Virus record (IMG/VR): IMGVR_UViG_3300042885_001110
Location: 1 to 20,864 of that record
Strand: one strand, 5' to 3'
DNA from: a virus
DNA: 20,864 bases
In this document: positions 20,465 to 20,864 of the stretch, in pieces
Position numbering within the stretch: position 1 is the first letter of the stretch
Layout: every line of letters begins with the position of its first letter
Notes under the pieces: generated by a model
Databases searched by the model: none
What the model was told of the DNA's origin: nothing
What the model saw: the letters and a program-made list of their open reading frames with translations, nothing else
Translations under genes and position numbers: made by a program

Positions 20465-20864
20465 AATGAGTACAGGAAGAAAATTAGTATCAGATGTTAG
20501 AGCAACTCATAAGTTACTCTCAACTGATTCTTTAATAACAGACAGAGCAATTCTTAGTGAAATAAGAAACAATTCTTTATTATTAATTAAGAGAGAAACA
20601 AACCTTAGAAAGCTTTGGGCTACAGATACATTATTCACAACAATTCCTTGTTTAGAATTATGTGAAGTTCCTTTGTCTGAATGTTGTGATTATGTAGATG
20701 AATGTACAGTGGCTAGGAGCAAAGAAAAACTCCCAAGAATATCAGAAGGTAACTATCAATATGTTATTCAAGGAGTGTACTCTATTAATGCCTTAGGGGG
20801 TAAGGCTACAAAGTTTAAAGAGATATCTGTCAATAGATATACAAATCTTTTAAAACTTCCTATA
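20465..20864 (+). CDS. Partial virion-structural-type gene, N-terminal part
   Basis: ATG at 20465 opens a frame that runs off the right edge (133 residues seen). It starts MSTGRKLVSDVRATHKLLS, continues with a motif of the form ITDRAILSEIRNNSLLLIKRE, and then a Cys-rich stretch (IPCLELCEVPLSECCDYVDEC, given by its ends). The RKLVSDVR/ITDRAIL/LLIKRE sequence resembles a conserved structural protein of crAss-like and related phages, as far as I recall; it was not checked. It starts 2 nt after the endonuclease stop and its codon use returns to the general phage style, suggesting the endonuclease was inserted upstream of it. Confidence 0.65.

Noticed and set aside
1-20864. CRISPR array, integrase, tRNA or insertion sequence
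   Set aside because: No regularly spaced repeats, no recombinase motif, no tRNA cloverleaf and no transposase were seen in either strand.

Overview
This window looks like part of the genome of a tailed double-stranded DNA phage that infects a Bacteroidota (Bacteroidetes) host. It carries a virion-morphogenesis block in canonical order: putative small terminase, large terminase (TerL), portal, acidic scaffold-like protein, major capsid protein (MCP), neck/connector-type proteins and tail-fibre proteins. Three features point to a Bacteroidota host. The DNA is very AT-rich. Starts usually lack Shine-Dalgarno sequences and have A/T-rich leaders. Promoter-like sequences match the Bacteroidota -7 element TAnnTTTG with an upstream TTG. 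Gene order and protein sizes are compatible with a crAss-like phage or a relative, but that assignment is inferred without any search.

Layout. Positions 1-1632 hold five small minus-strand genes: a partial gene at the left edge, a one-helix membrane protein, a 104-aa protein, a 58-aa gene hidden beneath a larger plus-strand ORF, and a 133-aa protein. Three minus-strand hairpins separate them; two of these pair fully only as minus-strand RNA because they need G-U pairs. A 327-bp gene-free stretch (867-1193) holds inverted repeats and a direct repeat. A second one (1633-2000), between the divergent blocks, holds G-runs, a hairpin and two tandem plus-strand promoter candidates. From 2001 everything is plus-strand: a compact, often overlapping operon (winged-helix protein, HU/IHF-like protein, zinc-ribbon protein, two small acidic proteins, putative TerS), then TerL and portal. 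After a 147-bp spacer come the scaffold-like gene and the MCP.

The most unusual element is the 227-bp gap after the MCP gene. Nearly all of 11382-11561 folds into four consecutive paired domains, two of which share the same layout: two helical segments with a 5-nt bulge on the 3' side. It is less AT-rich than its surroundings and has no ORF, so it is a good candidate for an undescribed phage structured RNA.

Downstream are two head/neck-type proteins and a Cys-rich structural protein ending in a Thr-rich tail, followed by a strong intrinsic terminator. Next comes a tail-appendage cluster (14594-18307): a conserved 188-aa protein, a 41-aa Cys-rich mini-protein, a tail-collar-domain protein, and several small proteins joined or ended by Thr/Ser-rich linkers, two of which share a paralogous Cys-containing domain. 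A second terminator and a promoter candidate precede an especially AT-rich pair: a metallophosphoesterase-like protein and a free-standing GIY-YIG homing endonuclease. The window ends inside another structural-type gene.

No tRNA, rRNA, CRISPR array, integrase or insertion sequence was recognised.
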